Source: Hofstenia miamia
Taxonomy: Eukaryota; Xenacoelomorpha; Acoela
Length of the DNA stretch: 64,000 nucleotides
Assembly: GCA_004352715.1 (NCBI GenBank)
Contig: SCFE01000094.1
Coordinates: 1,389,206-1,453,205 of the forward strand
Direction: 5' to 3'
In this document: positions 23,667-34,655 of the stretch, one piece after another
How the letters are laid out: every line of letters begins with the position of its first letter
Numbering within the stretch: the stretch's first letter is position 1
Notes under the pieces: generated by a model
Database searches by the model: none
What the model was told of the DNA's origin: nothing
Seen by the model: the letters and a program-made list of their open reading frames with translations, nothing else
Program-made: the position numbers and the translations under genes

Positions 23667-24310
23667 AAAGCGGTTGAAAACTTTTATACTAAAACAAAGA
23701 TGTATATCAGGAAAATCGTGGCTGGGACTTAAATATTATAATAGTGATTAAACTATTTCACGTAACTAATTACATTGTAATAATGCCGCAAATTACACAT
23801 GCTTAATTCTACTGTAAATATCATTTTATATTTTTGTCAAAAACTAATTTAATAAAAACTTACTTATTCTTATGTTGTTGTTGTTAAAAAATTCTGGTTA
23901 ATTAAAAAGTTGTTGATTTTAGTCAATAGTTTATCATTGGTATATACAAATCTAACCTTTTCATTAATTACAGAATTTTTTTGTAGTTCATTAATAACGG
24001 CTTATTAAGACTAATTCGAACACACAAACGTCCTCATCACTACGCATGCTGATTTTCCTATTTTATATAAAAAAGCTTACACATAATACTCTGGAAATTA
24101 TTTTGAATTAAGTGCACATGCTTTGGCTATTTTGAAGCTAAATTAACGACCTTGGAATTTATATGACACATTGCTAGTGCATATAATGCAATAAAAGGAA
24201 ACCAACTATTAAAGAAATTTGGAATTATAATTAAAAATAAGTGCACTTATTCATATTAAATGTTCCAAAACATTAAGAAGTTGAGATAAATTCAAGAGAA
24301 AACTCGTTGT
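23667..24310. other. Unassigned AT-rich sequence
   Basis: No coding, RNA or repeat signal was recognised. Confidence 0.5.
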
Positions 24311-24317
24311 GTACTTT

Positions 24318-24520
24318 CTTAGGCCTCAGTTACACTTGGCGGGTATTCGGCGGGTTTTGCAACCCGCCAGATGTAACTAAGCCAGCGGGTGTTATTGCAG
24401 TTTTGGAGGCATTAATTTTGGGAGCTGATTATATTTAACCTGACAAGTGTAACTAACACTGATTGGGTATAAAAAAATCATTGCCTCAAGATTATTGATA
24501 AAACCACAATTGCATGATAT

Positions 24521-24556
<36 letters not shown>

Positions 24557-24660
24557 CCCTTGTTTTTATAAAAAGCATTTATGTACAGAAATTACTTGCA
24601 AAAATGCATGAATAGCAAATTATACTGCCATATGTAACTAACACAAATTTTCAGCGGGCA
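24318..24660. repeat. GCGGG-rich inverted-repeat region, possible DNA-transposon end
   Basis: Two inverted blocks near 24320-24343 and 24366-24388 (GTTACACTTGGCGGG against CCCGCCAGATGTAAC) form a hairpin that stands out in AT-rich surroundings. Further GTAACTAA blocks lie near 24446 and 24628, the last followed by GCGGG. A TA dinucleotide run occupies 24523-24555. The pattern resembles ends of some cut-and-paste elements; the partner end was not found. Confidence 0.45.
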
Positions 24661-24854
24661 TAGCAATTTACCCTTTCATTCACAAATTCAAATTGTAACA
24701 ATTGATCTTCTTGCCACATGAAACTAGAAAAGCAACTAAATTTGGTGTTATTTTCAAGAGCAGATTCTGCTACGAGTGTAAATGCAATTGCTTTAGCAAC
24801 TCTGAAAGTGTCGGCCATTTTCTGTACAAGAATTAACGGAATACCACTCAACAC
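24651..24854 (-). CDS. Unrecognised small ORF beside the GCGGG repeat
   Basis: 67 codons with balanced composition, including QKMADTFRVAKAIAFTLVAE. It ends next to the GCGGG repeat. It could be an exon of the ORF at 25177-25437, part of a transposon, or chance. No family was recognised. Confidence 0.25.
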   Translation of the reverse strand: MLSGIPLILVQKMADTFRVAKAIAFTLVAESALENNTKFSCFSSFMWQEDQLLQFEFVNERVNCYAR

Positions 24855-25075
24855 ATTCGTGATGTCACCAAAATATGACTCTCTACTAAAGCTGGACTAT
24901 GAGCTGAAATGTGTCTTAAAATTCATTTCAGGATGTTATTGTCTCAAGAAAAATATTACGTTATAGGATTTCAATTGTCCTAGTGATGACACATCAAAGA
25001 TCACCTCCATTTACAGGCTAATGTAGTTACAGGGATTTTATTAATTCACTTGTAGCATTTGAAAATTCATAGGTG

Positions 25076-25101
25076 CAAGGCTACCTCAACAGGTAGCCTT
25101 G
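25076..25101. other. Perfect 11-bp-stem hairpin
   Basis: CAAGGCTACCT, a four-base loop CAAC, and the exact complement AGGTAGCCTTG. No poly-T tract follows directly. Function unknown. Confidence 0.6.
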
Positions 25102-25176
25102 ATAGGTATTTTTTTGCCAGTGATTAATCAAACATTATTTTAGAACTAATTACAAATATAAACTAATTGACAGAAT

Positions 25177-25437
25177 CTACAAGATATTGTTTGCAGGATG
25201 AAACGTGAAAGAATGAACTTTTCCTTTAATATACATGAGCAAAGAATTAGCCGCTTCTCGATGTTCAGCGCGCTTGCATGTGAGTGAGGTACTTAAACAG
25301 TTTTTCGTAAGTTGCATTACAATGCTGCATTCTAAAATTAAGATGCAATTATCTGTACTGTCATCACCGATTGAAATTCGAGCTCGTTTGGATTGAGGTT
25401 CACACACTTCTGTTTCTACGTTTGTGGATACCTCCAT
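25177..25437 (-). CDS. Hypothetical small protein, possible host gene or first exon
   Basis: 86 codons from ATG at 25437. The start has CEPQSKRARISI, with a nuclear-localisation-like KRAR cluster, followed by Cys-containing sequence. The triplet just upstream of the ATG completes ATTTAG, so an acceptor-like AG abuts the start codon, as in the host genes at 29-35 kb. An alternative donor (ATCG/GTGATG) lies after codon 24, so this could be only a first exon. No family was recognised. Confidence 0.35.
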   Translation of the reverse strand: MEVSTNVETEVCEPQSKRARISIGDDSTDNCILILECSIVMQLTKNCLSTSLTCKRAEHREAANSLLMYIKGKVHSFTFHPANNIL

Positions 25438-25834
25438 CTAAATAAAATTCTTATATTAATAGTGTCCGCAACTTGAATAATTTTTACTACACTAATAATT
25501 AACAATTATATGGAGATGTCATCACTCAGCACTAGATATATTACAATATAGAAATACTTTTAATTTTTGACAAATTCAATGAGAGTTGATGCAAACGAGA
25601 ATTTTAAATGATTCTCATAAGCATTAAAAATCCAGTACAGACTACCACAATACAATACGATATTACAAAGGCTCCAATTTTGTTCAACTTTATGGGATTA
25701 AAATGCGTACAATTGTTTTATGAAAAAACTCAATTCTTTATAAATTGATTGATTCACTAAATAAAATTCTATAAGTAGTGTAGTCAAATGCCCTAAAAAA
25801 GACTCATAAAGCGAAATTTTATATTTTCGGAAAA

Positions 25835-26600
25835 TTGTCGCTTAACATTAATTTTCTCAAAAATTATTCTTATACTAAATTTTTGCCTCTAACTAATGAC
25901 GTTACCAGATTTATAAATAATTTTAAATATATTTATCTAAACGTCAGAAGTCTGAATTCAAATAGAAATCATTTTCTTAAAATTGCATCTCAATTTAGCT
26001 CAAATTCAATTTTTTCTATTACAGAAACTTGGTTAAACAATAATATCAATCCAAATTTATTCAATCTAGACCTCGAAAATTTTAATGTTTTTGTTAAAAA
26101 TAGGGATAGTAGAGGTGGTGGCCTCATGCTAATTGTACCAAAAGTTTTAAATCCAATACTTAAAAAAGAATTTGAATCAGATCATTCTGTTTTTGAATTT
26201 TTATGGATCGAAATTAAATCACATACAAATTCTTCAGAACATGAATTAATGTTACTTATAATCCAAATAAGAACTTTCTTGTAGAGGATATAAAGCTTAA
26301 ATGAAATGAAATTTCAGATATTCCCAGCAATAACTACTCACCAAACATATTAGGTGACTTTAACATCAACTATTTCAATTTTTATGAAAAAAAATCATTG
26401 AAAGAATTATGCACTATGTATAATTTAAAAATAATCAACACTCAAACTCCCACTCGAAAAACGACATTAATTGATTATTTTTTATCCAATTCTTAAACTA
26501 TATATAAGACTTATATCCTTGAATCATTCAATGATCACGCACTCTGTATTTATACTAGTAAGATTCAAGTTAAGGTTCCTAAATTTAAAACGATTTTTTC
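25835..26600 (+). pseudogene. LINE endonuclease
   Basis: Frame 25835-26284 has YIYLNVRSLNSNRNHF and SITETWLNNNINP (metal-binding Asn and Glu), then GGGLMLIV. After a frameshift near 26280, LGDFNINYF appears near 26352-26378 and LIDYFLSNS near 26470-26495, with the final NDH near 26530. These are the ordered endonuclease blocks of CR1/L2-type ORF2, each in a slightly different frame. Confidence 0.8.
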
Positions 26601-27179
26601 TAGGGATTTCAAAAATTATTCAGATGAAATCATGGAAAATTTACTTTAAAATGTTCCATTCGACTATATTTTTACTCTAAATTCTGGTTCTCACATGCTA
26701 AATTACATCGGGGCACAGATCAATCAAGCCCTAAACAAAGTAGCACCGCTAAAAACCAGCCGAGTAGTTAATAAATCATGACGATTTAATTTAAGCACAA
26801 CTGATAATCAAGTAATTAAGAATACCGTAAACATAAAGCAGAAACTCTTCGAACTGGCTAAAGCTAATCCGACCGAAATAATTTGGACTAATTACGAAAG
26901 ATCAAAGAAATTAATTAAGGACTTACGCGCTAAAATTTAGCTTTAAAAAACGTCAATTTTTTGAAAATTTAAATTATTCTAAGCAAAAGTGGAAATGTCT
27001 AAACCGTTTTATTGGAATATCGAATAGGCTCAATAGTGAAATTCAGAAATTTATGTTGATAATAAAATATTTACCAATAAAAAAAGGATACTAAATCATT
27101 TAAATCAGACATTTAAAGAATTAGATAACTTCAATTTTCCTAAACCTTCTCTATCAGAACTTAGGCAATCAAATTGTAA

Positions 27180-28380
27180 GTCAACGTTTCAATTTAGGCT
27201 GTCTACCTTAAGAGAATTAGAAACTATTGTACAAAATTTAGACGTTAATAAATCTTCAGGTTCCACTCATTTACCGCACTTTATTATTAAGAAATTCTTT
27301 CATATATTTGGCGAACATCTATCATTTGCATTTAATCAATGTATAGTTGAAAACAAATTTCCGGAAATAATGAAAAAGTCAGACATAACACCTTTGTATA
27401 AAAATAGAGATCCTCTCATTGCTAAAAATTATAGGCCAATCTCAATAACACACCCTTTTAGTAAATTATTCGAAAAATTATTGCATATTCAAATCAACCA
27501 ATACCTTGCATCTGGGAATATCTTATCATCTAAACAATATGGTTCCCGCACTAAACATAGTACAAGTGATGCAATTATTTCAATTACTGAAACAATATTC
27601 TCAAATAAATCTCAAAATAATCCAGTTGCATAGCACTTCTAGACTTAAGCAAAGCTTTTAATTCAATGAACTTTGAAATTTTGGTGATTAAACTTAAAAA
27701 TTATGGATTTGAACAAAATTCAATTAAGTTACTTATGAGTTTTCAAGAAAATAGAAAACAGCGTATTTTAATGAATAATATGAAATCTGATTATATTAAA
27801 ACCGATCAAGGATTGCCTCAAGGCACAGTACTAGGGCCAATTTTATTTGCAATATATGTAAATGACATAATTAAACATGTAAAACATAGTGAAATATATC
27901 AATTTGCGGATGATACTTGCCTCATAAATACAGATAATGATGCATTTAGGGCCACAAAAAATTTACAAAGTGATATTGAAAATGTTTCTAGGTATTTCAC
28001 ATCCAATCAATTAAAAATTAATATTGAAAAAACGCAATTCATTATATTTCCCCCAATTCTGTAAAAGAAATAACAAACAAGATCGAATTAATTGTTAACA
28101 GTGTTCCAATAAAACAATCTGATCATGTTACATATTTAGGTGTTGATATTGACAAAGATTTNNNNNNNNNNNNNNNNNNNNNNNNNNNNNNNNNNNNNNN
28201 NNNNNNNNNNNNNNNNNNNNNNNNNNNNNNNNNNNNNNNNNNNNNNNNNNNNNNNNNNNNNNNNNNNNNNNNNNNNNNNNNNNNNNNNATATTTAGGTGT
28301 TGATATTGACAAAGATTTAAAATTTGATAAATTTCTCCTAAAAAAGTTACAAAAAATGGTTTCTGGCGTTAGATAATTAT
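27180..28380 (+). pseudogene. LINE reverse transcriptase
   Basis: Frame 27370-27633 has the finger block ITPLYKNRDPLIAKNYRPIS and HSTSDAIISI. After a short shift, LLDLSKAFNSMNF (motif A, second conserved Asp changed to Asn) appears near 27640-27670, followed in 27666-28064 by LPQGTVLGPILFAIYVND (motif B) and QFADDTCLI (motif C, intact FADD). A YLGVDIDKDLKFD block sits on both sides of the N gap at 28162-28288. The best-preserved RT of the window apart from its frameshifts. Confidence 0.85.
28131..28318. repeat. 30-bp duplicated flank around a 127-N gap
   Basis: The bases before the gap (28131-28161) recur right after it (28289-28318), coding for the same YLGVDIDKD residues. The two sides overlap; the gap has no real length. 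Confidence 0.85.
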
Positions 28381-28850
28381 AACACCTCAGAAATGTTGGA
28401 CCAGATTATCACGTTCAATTATTACATGCCTTTTGTTTATCGCATTTACATTATTGTTCATTTTTATTTATAAATTTTAATACAAAAAGCCGCTATTTAT
28501 CATCAAAAACTTTTAATTGGGCCTTAAACACATTAAATTTTGCACGTAAGCATGGTCATGTTAGTGAATACAGACGAAAGTATAATATATTATCCCTGCT
28601 ATATCAAGTACAATTCCATGCAGCTTCAATTTTATTTAAGTAAAAATATGGCCGACAATAAATTTTTTTTCTTGATAATTACTTAAAAGTAAATTCTCGA
28701 TCGCATAAGTTTACTTGTAGCAGTATTTCCTATCCGAGTTTTCACCGAGCAGCCTCTAATACTTAGAATGATTTAGAAAATGAGATAAGAATAGAAAAAA
28801 ATTACAAGAATTTTAGAAAAAAATTAAAAATCGTACTTTTACATTGACTT

Positions 28851-29197
28851 AATTTATGCCAATTTAGCACTATATAAAATGTACGTAATTGAATGTGAAA
28901 ATTCAAGATTGTAAAAGTTTGTCAAATGATAAAGAAAAAGTAACTTCTCCATCAAAACCTTTAAAACCCGTGACATCACCTGGACAATCATAACCTTGAA
29001 CTGGAAAGACAACAACTGAATAACTTTGCCGTCAAAAAGTCCGCATGAAACCGGTTTATGTAAGAAATTTTAAAATTTTTTTCGAGACATTTATTGCATT
29101 AATTCTAATGAGCGTCGAGCTTAGACTGATTTTAGAGCAACGGGACACAGCTATTAACAATAGTTTTATCAGTAAATAAGGATAAACTATATATTAA
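28851..29197. other. Sequence between LINE and METTL16-like gene
   Basis: No gene recognised. It could hold a last small exon and the 3' UTR of the METTL16-like gene; an acceptor-like AG with about ten open codons lies near 29150-29120 on the minus strand. Confidence 0.4.
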
Positions 29198-31270
29198 TCA
29201 CAAAAAAAATTGCAAGCACTTAAAAAACGGAAAACGTACCGATTCGCAAGAATTGTCACTTAAAAACTTGTGGCGCTCTAATTCTCGACGTCTTCTTCTA
29301 CTATGTACCCATGTGTTTTCTTGAGCCTGGATGAAAATTTTCCAGCAACAGGGAACTAAACAAAGCGACATTGCAAGATGAAACAAAACGATTCCATACT
29401 TTTTGAAACGAATTCTATTTTGGACATCTTTAACTGAGTTAGAGCGTTATATATGTGGTTCATTAGATGTTCCGCTAAAACAATTGGTTTAACATTGGAG
29501 GACCAGCCGTCAATGGCTTCTAGAGGAAAACTTTGCTTGAATGCTTTTGGACCTGTTGACTTCTTAGGCGATGCTTCTTGTCTTGTGGGTAGCTTTGGAA
29601 TTCTAAACTTAAATAGTTGATTTATTTTTTGCCTAATGAGGCTACTTACAGTGCAACAATAAAATGCAATACTTCTCAAGTAAGCACTCATTTATGACAA
29701 ATTCAGTGAAAGATGAAAGATTTGATATTTCATCTTTCATTTCTGTTCTAATTATAATTAGAAGTGGAAAAGTTCATCAATTATTCATTTGAGATTTAAC
29801 TATGCAACAAGAAACGATTAACATCAAAATAGTGCTTCCTAACAATAAATGTGTTGTACAATATATTGCCATAATTGATTTTTCAAACTATGATAATTAG
29901 AATTATTGGAGTTCAATATGGAAAAGTAGAATCTTATGTGAAGTTTTCATTTAACTGAACATTGAAATACCAATATTTCACATTCATAACGACCGTATCA
30001 AAACAATCTAATATTTGCCATTTGCAAATGCACTGCTTTTTTTAAGATTAATATATCATTTATTTGAATTCCCACATGTACATGAATTATATTATAAAGC
30101 TTCCGGTGCATTTGAAAAAAATCATACTTTTGGAATATGATGTCTTTTCTAAAAGTCCAAGCGATTGCCCAACGCATTGTATTGCCTTGACAAAGCTGAG
30201 TAAAGGTGGAAAATATTTCTTTATCACGACACAATTGAAGTAGAGTAACACTACTGGACTTTTTTCCAAGCATGCTTGTATACCAGGCTTCCACAGCTAG
30301 TCCTTCCAGATGAAGTTGATGGCTTTCGTTGATTAACGATGATACAAACTCCACTTCGCCTCCGGGTGTATGTACCTCAACTAATTTTGAATTGGAAAAC
30401 CATAAACACGATCAAATTAAAATGTTTAAACTATCCCAACGTTGAAATTAGTATTGAGCATAAATATTTATATTGAGAAAATGATCTAGATAAGATTAAA
30501 TATTTCATCAATTTATGGACCCAGCATTTTTGGATGTTTTTAGATTATTAATAAATGGTGTTAAAAATCTGACAAAAACAGCAAAGTGTTATATATTTTT
30601 TGGCAATATTTTACAAAAAACCTAAATAATTGCAAGAAAAATTAGGCTATTAGATAAAGAAATTTAAGTAATTACCAGTTGTGCCAAGTTCAGAACTTGA
30701 ATTATCATTTTCATCGAAAAATGGTGGATTACACATAGTAAATGTAATGTCTGAACCCGATTGAATCAATTGCTTCAGACCATAAGAAGAGTCAACCTTA
30801 ATCACACTGATTCTATTCTCGAGAGAATTTAATTTAACATTACTGATTGCCGATTGATAGTTCAACTCATCAACTTCAAGCGCAGTGAATATCCAGTCGT
30901 GTAGTCTACAGCCAAGCAACGAATACACTGCACAACAACCCGTTCCAATATCCACACCATGAACATTATGAAATTCTTTTGGAAAACATGATAGAAGATC
31001 TTCAATCCAATGAATGTAATTCAACCTTAAAGAGAGCGTTGGTACAAGTCTATTAGCAGGAATGTCCACGTCCAACTTAAAATCATGTTTCAACAAAGTT
31101 TTTGTTAAGCACGCCAATGACGTCTGATCTTTAAAATCAATTGTAAGTTTTCCATTGGGATTCGTAAAACAAATCTCTGCAAAGTCGGAGTATGTTTCCG
31201 CTAACTGTGCAAATGAAGGCGGGGAATTGTAGTAAATATTTCTCGGATGCATGTATCTATTTAAAGCCAT
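29198..31270 (-). CDS. METTL16: METTL16-like RNA N6-adenosine methyltransferase
   Basis: Host gene on the minus strand. Proposed exons: 31270-30676, 30380-30128, 29602-29362 and 29326 to about 29240 or 29198; splice phases agree at every junction (1, 2, 0). Exon 1 carries the Methyltransferase_10 domain: LSLRLNYIHWIEDLL, the SAM-binding GVDIGTGCCAVYSLLG and the catalytic CNPPFF. Exon 2 has SMLGKKSS and CQGNTMRWAIAWTF. Exon 4 has ENTWVHSRRRRREL, matching the basic region of the human protein. METTL16 methylates U6 snRNA and MAT2A hairpins in the nucleus and helps control SAM level. Length is about 392-405 residues against 562 in human, mainly a shorter C-terminus. The third intron is only 35 bp. 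An alternative end uses the donor GTACGT at 29239. The start is preceded by GTTTTAG nine bases upstream. Confidence 0.9.
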
Positions 31271-31315
31271 TTATTTAATCTAAAACTCAACAAAATATCA
31301 GAATATATTAAAAGA

Positions 31316-32873
31316 TTAGCTGTCATTGGAAATATACAAAAAACGCTTTTTAAGTTCACGGCGTTGAGACTTTGCTGCTTTGAAAGCACTTTGACACTGA
31401 AGTTTCTGCTGTTCTAGTTGTGATACCAAACTTTTATTGGAGTTGCGGTGCTTATCAAGAATTACGCGCATTTTCATTCGAGCAATATTTCTAAACTATC
31501 AGGTAGGCAAGATATAATATTTTCTAAATATAAATCCATAGGAGAAATCTTATTGAGTACGTTAAAAGATATTTATTAGCTTCAGGAGGGAAGTTATCAC
31601 CAAATGCAATAAAAGATAACAACTCAATAATTATAATTTACAATTGGACAATTCAGAGTAACACCTAAAATTTAAAATCAAGCAAGGCAAATTGGTCAAC
31701 GTAAATCTACTTGAATGACAATTTTAAGAACGTAATCTTTAAGCTACTCCCTTTAAAGATTTTCAATATGATAAACCAGTTACCAAATTTTTCGCCAAAT
31801 AAAGATTGTTGAATTGAATGAGCCATTTATTCACAATTATACGAAATCTATTGTAGAAAACAAACAAGAAAAGGTTTGAATGTACCTTTTTATTACACAA
31901 CAAGATATGGTACTTATGCATTCAAAGTGGGTAAGCATAGAAATTAGAAAATGCACAAAGTGCTGCTTCAAAAAAGTGCATTGCATTTCAAAGAAATGAT
32001 AAGCACTCAAAAATAGTTACACACATGCGTAAAATTTAGTTAAACTCGATAATATACGTTGATTTCATTTCAGTGTCTGTTTGACAATTCGAATACTCTC
32101 AATGCAGAATTACAAATCTTGGCGCAATTTATCTTAAAACAAAAAGAACAGGACGCAAAAGGAATGAGTTTGAACATAATCTACTTTCTATTACATAAAT
32201 TATAGAAATGACTATATAGGTTTGCGTAGTGAATGTCAACCAACAATATCTTAAAGTTTCTTACATCTGGCAAAGCATTCATTTCAAGATAAACTTTTCT
32301 TGAGAATAGTGGTAATAAACAAATATATACTTTTCATCATTTCTATTCTTATTTATCCTTCCATTTGTTTACTCTACCATCTTTACTCTTGACTATTGTT
32401 TATAAACAAATATATACTTTTCATCATTTCTATTCTTATTTATCCTTCCATTGGTTTACTCTACCGTTAATCATCTTTACTCTGGATTACCTTCTTGTAT
32501 ATATATATACAATAAACTAGATGATTATTTACAAGTGCAAAATAAACTCTGCTGAGCCAAATAATGTTATATCAAATTAAATTGCTATTTACAACTAAAC
32601 TTGTCGAAAACAAAATTACCTATTTTGATCTAAAGAACGTGTTTCATGACATCTAACAACTTTCCCAGTGGGTAAATGACGTAAAATAACACAATTGCTG
32701 GTTTTTGCAACGGACTGTCCCCCGGGACCATCCCCACGAACAAACTGCTCAGAAAGTTCACTCTCTGGAATCAAAGGTAATTCATTAAATAATTTCGGAA
32801 ATCGTCGTTTTGACCAAATATTAGTGGATAAATGAAAGCATCGCTTGTAGAAAAGAAGTCGTAGTGTAATCAT
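31316..32873 (-). CDS. MTRFR: MTRFR-like mitochondrial peptide-release factor (GGQ domain)
   Basis: Two exons: 32873-32620 and 31490-31316, intron 1129 bp, phase 2. Exon 1 begins with a basic, Arg-rich, acid-free stretch typical of mitochondrial import ([15 protein letters not shown]) and contains [19 protein letters not shown] with the catalytic GGQ, then [19 protein letters not shown]. Exon 2 restores the conserved Arg and continues with a Lys/Arg-rich helix ([15 protein letters not shown]) before the stop at 31318-31316. The 142-residue protein fits MTRFR (C12orf65, 166 residues in human), which rescues stalled mitochondrial ribosomes by releasing the nascent chain. A longer in-frame start at 33002 would add a hydrophobic leader; I prefer 32873 because ATTTTAG ends four bases before it. 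The stop is 45 bp before the METTL16-like start. Confidence 0.9.
32315..32485. repeat. Tandem duplication of about 87 bp in the MTRFR intron
   Basis: Two near-identical units starting with AAACAAATATATAC at 32317 and 32404, with few differences. Local tandem duplication; no gap lies between them. Confidence 0.85.
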
Positions 32874-33598
32874 AAATCTAAAATAATTGCAATATACATA
32901 TATATTCAATGTGTAAACAACCATAAAACGAAAATTCGCAAAATACACAACTGATACAAATGTCAAGGAGATACTTGTGCAAATCTTAAGGAATTGGGAC
33001 ATATTTCAATTTTAAAGCTTTTAAATACATTCCACAAAAATCAATCCTATAAATAAAATTTATAACAATGTTCAATACAAAGTATATGGGAAGATTCGTA
33101 TTTACAAAATATATATGCACTATATATACAACAGTGCAAATCTACAAAGTAGCTACAAATGTTACAGGTAAAAAGATAAAAACAACCATGTCAAAAATAA
33201 AATTCAGATTTAAATATGTTTATTACCAGATTTCGGAAAAAATTTAGTGTTTTTGCACCAATTTTATATTGATTTGCCAAAACGTTTTCTATTAGTAGTT
33301 TTCATAAATTTCTTAAGTGATGAACCCAATCAAAATAAGCAACATGGAAATCATTGTGGGCATAGAAAAATGTTGAAAATATTTACCGAATCCCTGTAAA
33401 AAGAATTATTTAGCTGTTGCTATAGTGACTTCAATCCTACTAAACTCGTTTATAGCTGTCGTATAATGCAAAGAAAGAATCAGGAAAACTACCAATGAAT
33501 TGAATGTATTAATAATATTCAAATGAAAAATTCAGAACGATAAAAAAATTTACTAGAAATGGATAAACAAAACTAGTGCAAAATTAACAAATCAAATA
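32874..33598. other. Spacer between MTRFR-like and MZT2-like genes
   Basis: AT-rich with a short TATATA tract near 33105-33130. No further gene recognised. The open frame at 32874-33002 is an in-frame extension of the MTRFR-like gene, hydrophobic and probably untranslated. Confidence 0.5.
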
Positions 33599-33784
33599 TC
33601 ATGGGGATCTTTTTTTCATAGATGCCATACTTTCTAACATTGCTACAATTACATTTGTGCTGACATTCTCTCTGAGTAATACTAAAATGGCCCTAAAAAC
33701 AGCGGGACTCATCTTAACGCCAGCGAGTTCAGTTAGTTCCCACAACTCATCATCAGAATTTTTCAGAGCATAGTTGCCAGGCAT
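33599..33784 (-). CDS. MZT2: MZT2-like mitotic-spindle organizing protein
   Basis: Complete 61-codon single-exon gene. The core DELWELTELAGVKMSPAVF, then LLRENVSTNVIVAMLESM, matches the helical MOZART2 domain of human MZT2A/B. MZT2 associates with the gamma-tubulin ring complex and helps its recruitment to centrosomes and spindles. The protein is much shorter than human MZT2 (158 residues), keeping only the conserved core. The strong acceptor-like TTCTGTTTTAG ends six bases before the ATG, which supports this start. Confidence 0.85.
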   Translation of the reverse strand: MPGNYALKNSDDELWELTELAGVKMSPAVFRAILVLLRENVSTNVIVAMLESMASMKKRSP

Positions 33785-34364
33785 AGCTCTCTAAAACAGA
33801 AAAAATAATTTTTTACACCTCGCCAACATAAATTAAGCAGAAATTAAAATATTTCTACTAAAATTTCTATTGCCTTATATCAAGCAACTATTTCATTTTT
33901 GAATTTGAAATGACTAAATATTTGCGAAAATACATATTTTATAGCAAAACGGAAAGTGTATTAGGTTATTAGTGTAAATTAAACTGTATAAAAACGAAAA
34001 AGAAGAACTAGTATTGAAATAAAAACGATGTGTAAAGGATAACTAGAGAATAAAATCTTTATAACGGTTGTGTGCGAATGATAGCAGTAAAAAGAATAAT
34101 ATAACTAACCTAAATGCATGAATATTTGTGCTTCAGAAAAAAGAAAAAGGAAAGATATCTTTAGAAAGCCAAACATTAAAGATTTTCCAATGTTTGAATG
34201 ACGTCAGAAGCGAGTAAGAAAGCATTATAAAAAGCATATACGTAATATAAATTACTATTGCAACTGCACTTTAAAAATAATGATATACATACAAACAATA
34301 TATGCTTATCAAATTTGAAATCTGTAATCAAACTAAGAAAATGGTCCTTGATGCAAACACATCT
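33785..34364. other. Spacer between MZT2-like and ANAPC15-like genes
   Basis: AT-rich, no recognised coding sequence. Probably the ANAPC15-like 3' UTR and intergenic sequence. Confidence 0.5.
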
Positions 34365-34655
34365 TTAAGTAAATCCATCAGAATCTGAAGTTTCACCATC
34401 TTGTTCAGCAATTTCATTAGATGACGAAGCTGGACTTTCTTCATCATCACCGTCATCATCTTCATCGAATAAAGAAGTATCTCGCCTCCGGCCACCAATA
34501 GCTTCTATCGCTTGATTATTATTTTCTCGTTCTTGTTGTTCATTACGATATTCTTCTTCTAACCGCTTAACTTCCTTTTCTTCATCAACTGCAACATCTA
34601 CAGCAAACCAAAGTTTGTCGACCAAAGGTGGTTCAAATGAAGGTATGAAATTCAT
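34365..34655 (-). CDS. ANAPC15: ANAPC15-like anaphase-promoting complex subunit
   Basis: Complete 96-codon gene. It starts with MNFIPSFEPPLVDKLWFAVD, which lines up with the N-terminal segment of human ANAPC15 (a FPSLFPR-like start, then LWF and an acidic patch). A Glu-rich helix (EEKEVKRLEEEYRNEQQE), a short loop with IGG, and an acidic Asp/Glu/Ser tail follow, as in the human protein. ANAPC15 helps release the mitotic checkpoint complex from APC/C by promoting CDC20 turnover. Such acidic tails occur in many proteins, so the call rests on the N-terminal motif and length. AGTTTAG ends four bases before the ATG. Confidence 0.75.
   Translation of the reverse strand: MNFIPSFEPPLVDKLWFAVDVAVDEEKEVKRLEEEYRNEQQERENNNQAIEAIGGRRRDTSLFDEDDDGDDEESPASSSNEIAEQDGETSDSDGFT

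Larger units (their letters stand above)
25820..28850 (+). mobile_element. LINE with endonuclease and RT, inactive
   Basis: Plus-strand non-LTR element. The endonuclease runs from 25835 to about 26600, the linker to about 27180, the RT to 28064 and the C-terminal region to about 28850. A 127-N gap (28162-28288) is flanked by a 30-base repeat. No ORF1 was recognised before 25835, so the copy is probably 5'-truncated or rearranged. It lies between the orphan ORF at 25.4 kb and the METTL16-like gene. Confidence 0.8.

Noticed and set aside
24523-24555. TA microsatellite as a regulatory site
   Set aside because: Simple repeat common in AT-rich genomes; no supporting context.
32874-33002. Longer N-terminus for the MTRFR-like protein
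   Set aside because: Hydrophobic and Tyr/Phe-rich, unlike a mitochondrial presequence, and it runs through the acceptor-like AG at 32878-32879.
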